The notes under the pieces were generated by a model. It searched no databases, was not told where the DNA came from, and was given only the letters and a program-made list of their open reading frames with translations. From Casuarius casuarius (Eukaryota; Chordata; Aves; Casuariiformes; Casuariidae), in assembly GCA_003342895.1 (NCBI GenBank), contig PTFA01000370.1, positions 2,985 through 66,984 of the forward strand: a DNA stretch of 64,000 nt. The letters are read 5' to 3'. Both the position numbers and the translations under genes were made by a program. Of this stretch, positions 59,601 to 64,000 are shown in pieces; the first letter of the stretch is position 1; every line of letters begins with the position of its first letter.

Positions 59601-61330
59601 CAAAAACTCTCACTTCCTTCACTCAAAATGAACAAAAAAGACATGGCAGCTTTGACACTTCCCCAGAGAGGACAAGAAGACCAGGAGAAATCTATGCAAA
59701 GTCTTAGTTTATACTTTCAGTTCATGAAAAATACNTGGAGCATTCACAGAAGAAGGGCAACTGCTTCCCACCAACAAAAAGTGGAGAATATTGTCACAAC
59801 CAAAAGGAAGATCTCTACAACGCACAGTATTACCCAGTGCTGAGGCAAACGGACAGGTGCTTTATAGGAAGTGTACGAGTTTAAAAATGCACTTTTAAAA
59901 AAAAAAAGTACTTTTTTCAGGATGAAATTTAATACGAGCAGAAATAAAACTATTCTGAGGAATTTGATTGGAAATGGGTCTCTGCTTTACTGGAGAAAAG
60001 TGCTAAATATGCTTTTGAATTTTATCCAGATGTCGAAAGGTGGTATTTTGGTATCATCGGCAGAAAACTAGGAGTGAGCTTAAACAAGGCAGAAACCCTG
60101 TATTGGAAAACAAAGAGTTACCTGCAGCAAGTTACGGGAAAAATGAACATTAATAATTTCCTGACTTCCGTTCCACCGCATTACACGCCGTGTCCACACA
60201 GCCATGAATGTCGAGTATTTCTGAACTAGACTGTACAAAGTTCAAGACAAAACTCAGGTTTCTTTGCCTGTGTTTTTCGTCAACAAAGACCTCACAGGCA
60301 ATATGGAAAACTGCAAAACAAGGAGCCGGTAATGAGCACAGAGAGTGAATCCTGTGGGAGCTGCAGGTGGAGAGAGGTTAGGCGGGTTACAAGGAATTTA
60401 TTTACTTGTGTATTTTTATTTTACTCACCAAAGCATAAATAAAAATGCAATAAAGGGCTTTACTGTTTGCAAGTTAAAAATTATATCTAAAGATACGTAA
60501 CGATCTATGTGCCTCTGCACATACTGTGTCAAAGCATACTGTTAAATACAAAAAAAAAAAAAGCTTCACTTTTGCTACATAAATACCAGGGTACATAGTT
60601 ACGCATATTAAATACAATTTCTCTAATTATTTTGAACACTTCACTTGGAAGCCTTCTAAACTGAAATAAGTTGTTAAAATATGAATATGACCAAAAACTG
60701 CAATTGGTTATAAGTGGCAGCAGGAAAAAAGATATATATATCCATAGATTTCTATGGGAAATAAATAGTAAGTCCTCCCAAATATGCAAATGTTACTTGT
60801 AAAAATACATACACATGGCACAATACTTCTAAAAACCATATGGACAGAAAGGGATCTCACTAACTGCAAGTGGATGTATTTGATATGGTGCAGAAATGCT
60901 CTTAGGTGGCAAGTGGGTCTGGAGTAGCCTTGCCCAACATCCACAGACTAAGGTGGGAAGAAGGGAGGAAAATCTTTTCTTTTTTTTTTTTTCCTGTCCT
61001 GTTTGGTGTCTCCTTCTGGCCTAACATAAAGCATAAGCTCTTGTAAAGCATCCCAAAGCCTCCTGAAGTTAAGAGACACCTGCTAGCGTGGTTGCATCCC
61101 TCAGGCCTGTTAGGAAGGAGGTGGCCTTTCTGCTCTGTTCCTGCAGCCCCTGACGCCAAGGGGCCGCAGTCATCCCTGCAGCTCTTTTTCCCTGCGAGTG
61201 AGCCCTCAGGGTTCCCCTTCTCATCCCCTGAAATAAGTCCCTGCTGCTTCCCTTTCCAGCCTCTGCCAAGCATTTTCCATGTTGGCTGATGGATTTCAGC
61301 TGACTGATTAGGGTTATTTTTTTTTATTAT

Positions 61331-61366
61331 TTCTATTCTATATTTCTATTCTATTTCTATTATTTT
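61331..61366 (+). repeat. TTCTA-type microsatellite
   Basis: Repeats of TTCTATTCTA with imperfections, after a T run. Confidence 0.75.
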
Positions 61367-61659
61367 CTGCTAAAATGGTGCATCTATTTCTGGAGCTGGT
61401 GGAAAATTACATTTTATCCCCATCTCCTCTTGGAGTGGGGGAGAAAAGAAAAAAATACATGATCTTTCTTATTAAGAGAAGTTTTCTCATTCCTGTAGCT
61501 TAGAATAGGACAGGAAACTTGCTCTTTGGATGCCTTTTCTGGGCGGTTTACCCTTCCTGTAAAAATCAGCCAAAATGGAGGGAAAAAAAAGTCAGTTAAC
61601 AAATGCATGGTAAAAAATTGCTGGATTTTCCAGCCTAAAAGCTCAGAGGACGCAAGCAA

Positions 61660-62388
61660 GATGGAGGAGGGATGGAGGCAGATGCTGGGGGATGCTAGTA
61701 GGGTGAAGGTGGGATAGAGAAAGGACAGGATGGAGGAGGGATAGAGACAGGATGTTGGTGGGATGCAGGCAGGATGAAGGTGGGGTGCAGAAGGGATGCA
61801 GTTAGGATGGAGATGGGTTGGGAGGGGATGGAGGTGGGATGNAGATGGGNAGCAGGCAGGATGCAAGCAGGATAGAGGCAGGGTGGCTGCAGGATGCAGT
61901 CAGCATGGATGCAGCATAGCGGTGGGATGAAGGTGGGATGCAGTTAGGATGGAGGTGGGATGGAGGTGGGATGCAGATGCGAAGCAGGCAGGATGCAAGA
62001 AGGACGAAGGCAGGGTGGACATGTGATGCAGTCAGGATGGAGGTGGATGCAGATGGGAAGCAGGCAGGATGCAAGAGGGATGGAGGCAGGGTGGACATGT
62101 GATGCAGTCAGGATGGAGGCGGGATGGCAGCGGGGCGCAAGCAAAACGGAGGTGGGATGGAAGAGGGATGCAGTTAGGATGCAGGTGGGATGGAAGCAGG
62201 ATGAAGGTGGGATGCAGGTGGGGAGCAGGCAGGATGGAGGCAGGATGCAGTCAGGATGGAGGCGAGATGCTGGTGGCATGAAGCTGGGACGGAGATGGGA
62301 TGCAGATAGGATGGAGATGGACGGCGGTGGGATGGAGGCGGGATGGAGGCGGGATGGAGGCGGGACGGAGGCGGGACGGAGCCGGGAT
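61660..62388 (+). repeat. 11-bp G-rich minisatellite with higher-order structure
   Basis: About 66 tandem copies of an 11-bp unit, consensus GATGGAGGCGG with common variants GATGCAGATGG, GAAGCAGGCAG and GATGCAGTCAG. A block of seven units, about 76 bp, recurs at roughly 61839, 61974 and 62047 (order: GCAGATGG, AGCAGGCAG, CAAGNNG, GGCAG, GGTGGACATGT, GCAGTCAG, GGAGGTG). Because 11 is not a multiple of 3 and units lack stops in most phases, it creates long artefactual frames on both strands (391 codons on the minus strand ending at 61944). It ends exactly at the AP-1 site of the following CpG island. Confidence 0.93.
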
Positions 62389-63010
62389 GACTCAGCTGCT
62401 GGGAGCTGCCCCCTCCGCGGCCGCAGAAGCTGCTCGGGGCGGTGAGTCACCGCGGGGCGGGTCCGCGGCGCCGGGGCGGGCCGGGGGGGCCGGAGCGGCT
62501 CCGCAGCGGCGCATAAGGAGCGCGGCGGGGCGCGGGCGCGGGCGCTGCAGCGGGGGCAGGTAAGGGCGGTCCGCGGGTGCGTGCGGGGTCGCCGCGCTGC
62601 AAAGCCTGGTGTGTGAGTGTATTTATTTGCGGGGGGGGGCCACACGCACACCTCGGGCCCTGCCGCCCGGAGAAGCGGCCGGGGCCTTCGCCGCTTTGCT
62701 TTGCCGGGGCCGTGCGCCGTGGGTTGCGCTCGCCGGGCCCCGGAGGCTGCGGGGGGGGGTCGGGGCAAGCCCGTCGGGGCAGGGCCTCCCCCCTCGGCTG
62801 CTGGAAGGGGCCTTTCCTGCTCCCTTCCCCCCCTCGGATGCCCCCGCGAGGGGCAGCGCAAGCTGCTGGGAGGCCGCTGCCGTGGGGGGGCTCCTTGCAG
62901 CGAGGCTGCGAGCGGAGGAGCCGTCGGGGCAGCGTCTGTTTTGGCTCTCGGGTGCCTCTCGTTCAGCCGTCGCAGGCCCCAGAGGGATGCTGCGGTGCGC
63001 TTTGGGCTCC
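62330..63010 (+). promoter_or_regulatory. CpG-island promoter
   Basis: Very CpG- and GC-rich sequence with GC boxes (GGGGCGG at 62454-62460, GGGGCGGG at 62473-62480) and two AP-1 type sites (TGACTCA at 62388-62394, TGAGTCA at 62443-62449). The first reads TGACTCAGC, which also fits an antioxidant-response/Maf half site. A weak CATAAGG at about 62511 may act as a TATA-like element. The island continues into the presumed first intron. The + direction is inferred from the strong splice donor at 62560. Confidence 0.7.
62515..62559 (+). other. Probable non-coding first exon of the downstream gene (CTSB candidate)
   Basis: Sequence after the promoter elements ends in GGGGGCAG followed by GTAAGGG, a consensus 5' splice site. 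No ATG occurs between the GC boxes and the donor, so the exon would be purely 5' UTR. The exon start is a guess. CTSB, as I recall, has a non-coding first exon and flanks this defensin cluster in birds and mammals, so it is the leading candidate. No cathepsin B coding sequence is present before the window ends. Confidence 0.35.
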
Positions 63011-64000
63011 GCGTGATGCTTCGTTGCAGGGGAGACTCCCTTAACCCGCTGTGCGTCTTTGAGAAGCAGCTAGTCTTCCTGGAGGCGGAGGGGGAGGAGA
63101 GAGGAAATCTCGTTTTCATAATGAAGACTGCAACAAAGCAGGCCTGCTCGTCAGCTGACGCTGCAGAGGTCGGGTTGGCACCCGCTGAAGTGCTGCTGGG
63201 AACATCCTGTGATGCACAGCTCCTGGCACCGCAGCGCCGGCTTGGAGATGGCCCTGGAGAAAAGCTGTTTCATTCCTGTCTGCTGTGCAATGGTCCATCT
63301 AAGTGCTCTAAGGATTGCACTGATGCAGCAAAGAGCACTTCCTTATTATGTTTCTCTCCAGGTCACAAAGTGGAGAGTGTTGATGGGGGCAGTGAATTAG
63401 AGTGTTGCTATTACGGTGTCTTACGGCAGCCGAGGTCTTGTGTAAGACTCTGGTTTGTGGATCGGTCTCTAAGAAGTTCTTCTCCGAAGAAGAAAAATCA
63501 GTGCAGTTCCAGTAGGGAGGAATTTGGAAATCTTGTTTTCCGGCAAGTTAAGGCAAGTGGTATAGACGACTATGGCAACTTGTCTCAAGATGCAGTCATG
63601 GGGGTTTTTTGTTTGTTTTTGTTCTTGAGTTTTTTGCTGTTGTTGCTTATCCAGCCTGTGTTAATGGTTTGGCTTTCCTGAAACAGGATGGAGGTGGGAA
63701 AGAGTGGGTCATGCATATTTAAAAAAAAAAGGGGGGGGGATGGGACAATGCTTTGAGCTTTGATAGTCATGACTGTAGTGAAGTCACCTGGCCATAGGTT
63801 TATTGCATGCATGTGGGCCATCAAGCTAAACTGGCAGTGCCTCAAGCTAAGCAGGATTGCTTTATCGTGGCTTAGAGTCATGCACCAACTGGCAGCCAGG
63901 GTGGTGCTGGCCCGAGCAAAGGACAAAGCTCATCTTGGGAAGAGGGCTGCTGCTAGAGGAGACCACATGACTTGAGTTTTGTGGAGTACCCNTACCCCTG
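62560..64000 (+). other. Presumed first intron, no coding exon recognised
   Basis: GC-rich at first, ordinary after about 63050. A 354-codon open frame (62617-63681) runs through it with a hydrophobic end, but its first half owes its openness to GC content, it lies after the donor, and I recognise no domain. An A10/G9 homopolymer pair is at 63721-63739. Confidence 0.4.

Larger units (their letters stand above)
35690..61650. other. 26-kb gene-poor region right of AvBD13
   Basis: No exon of any family I recognise, on either strand. Named contents are the repeats and CpG-richer patches listed separately. Open frames of up to about 180 codons occur (for example 51555-52067 minus, 47439-47954 minus, 51633-52178 plus), but none resembles a known protein and none has convincing gene structure. 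Confidence 0.5.

Noticed and set aside
61944..63119. 391-codon minus-strand open frame rich in Pro, Ser, His and Arg
   Set aside because: Its C-terminal half is the 11-bp minisatellite read in reverse and the rest is CpG island. The openness follows from repeat and base composition.
1..64000. CRISPR arrays, bacterial operons, phage or rRNA/tRNA genes
   Set aside because: This is vertebrate nuclear sequence. The tandem repeats are micro- and minisatellites, and I saw no tRNA or rRNA gene.

Overview
The window is nuclear DNA of a sauropsid vertebrate, almost certainly a bird. Three genes match the avian beta-defensins AvBD11, AvBD12 and AvBD13. Truncated CR1 LINE copies end in the ATTCTGTG-type octamers usual in birds. 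Scattered single N bases occur throughout, a few inside codons. A crocodilian is not formally excluded. All recognised genes lie on the + strand and have the beta-defensin layout: a signal-peptide exon ending in phase 1, then one or more exons encoding a six-cysteine domain with a G-X-C motif before the second cysteine.

Layout: 1-5.0 kb has no recognisable gene. 5.0-7.3 kb is a beta-defensin I cannot assign to a numbered avian family. 11.1-13.5 kb is AvBD11, with two defensin domains on separate exons. 19.2-20.1 kb and 22.5-23.6 kb are two AvBD12-like paralogues, one acidic and one with a long basic C-terminal tail. 25.5-26.3 kb is AvBD12 itself. 33.8-35.6 kb is AvBD13. The genes are thus ordered (unassigned)-11-12L1-12L2-12-13, which agrees with the 11-12-13 order I recall for birds but adds two AvBD12-like copies and one unassigned gene.

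From about 35.7 to 61.6 kb I see no gene. The stretch holds interspersed-repeat relics, a long GAA microsatellite at 36.5 kb, and two CpG-richer patches near 40 and 47.5 kb. At 61.66-62.39 kb an 11-bp G-rich minisatellite with higher-order structure runs directly into a CpG-island promoter. That promoter has GC boxes, two AP-1 sites and a probable non-coding first exon with a consensus donor at 62559/62560. By position this could be the start of CTSB, the gene I recall flanking this cluster, but no CTSB coding sequence is in the window.

The defensins are expected to be secreted cationic or chemotactic host-defence peptides made by epithelia and leukocytes. AvBD11 and AvBD13 have TATA boxes 83-86 bp before the ATG. 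The three AvBD12-type genes have no TATA at that distance and show splice-acceptor-like sequence just before the ATG, so they probably have a separate leader exon. Three ancient repeat families recur between the genes and are listed individually.
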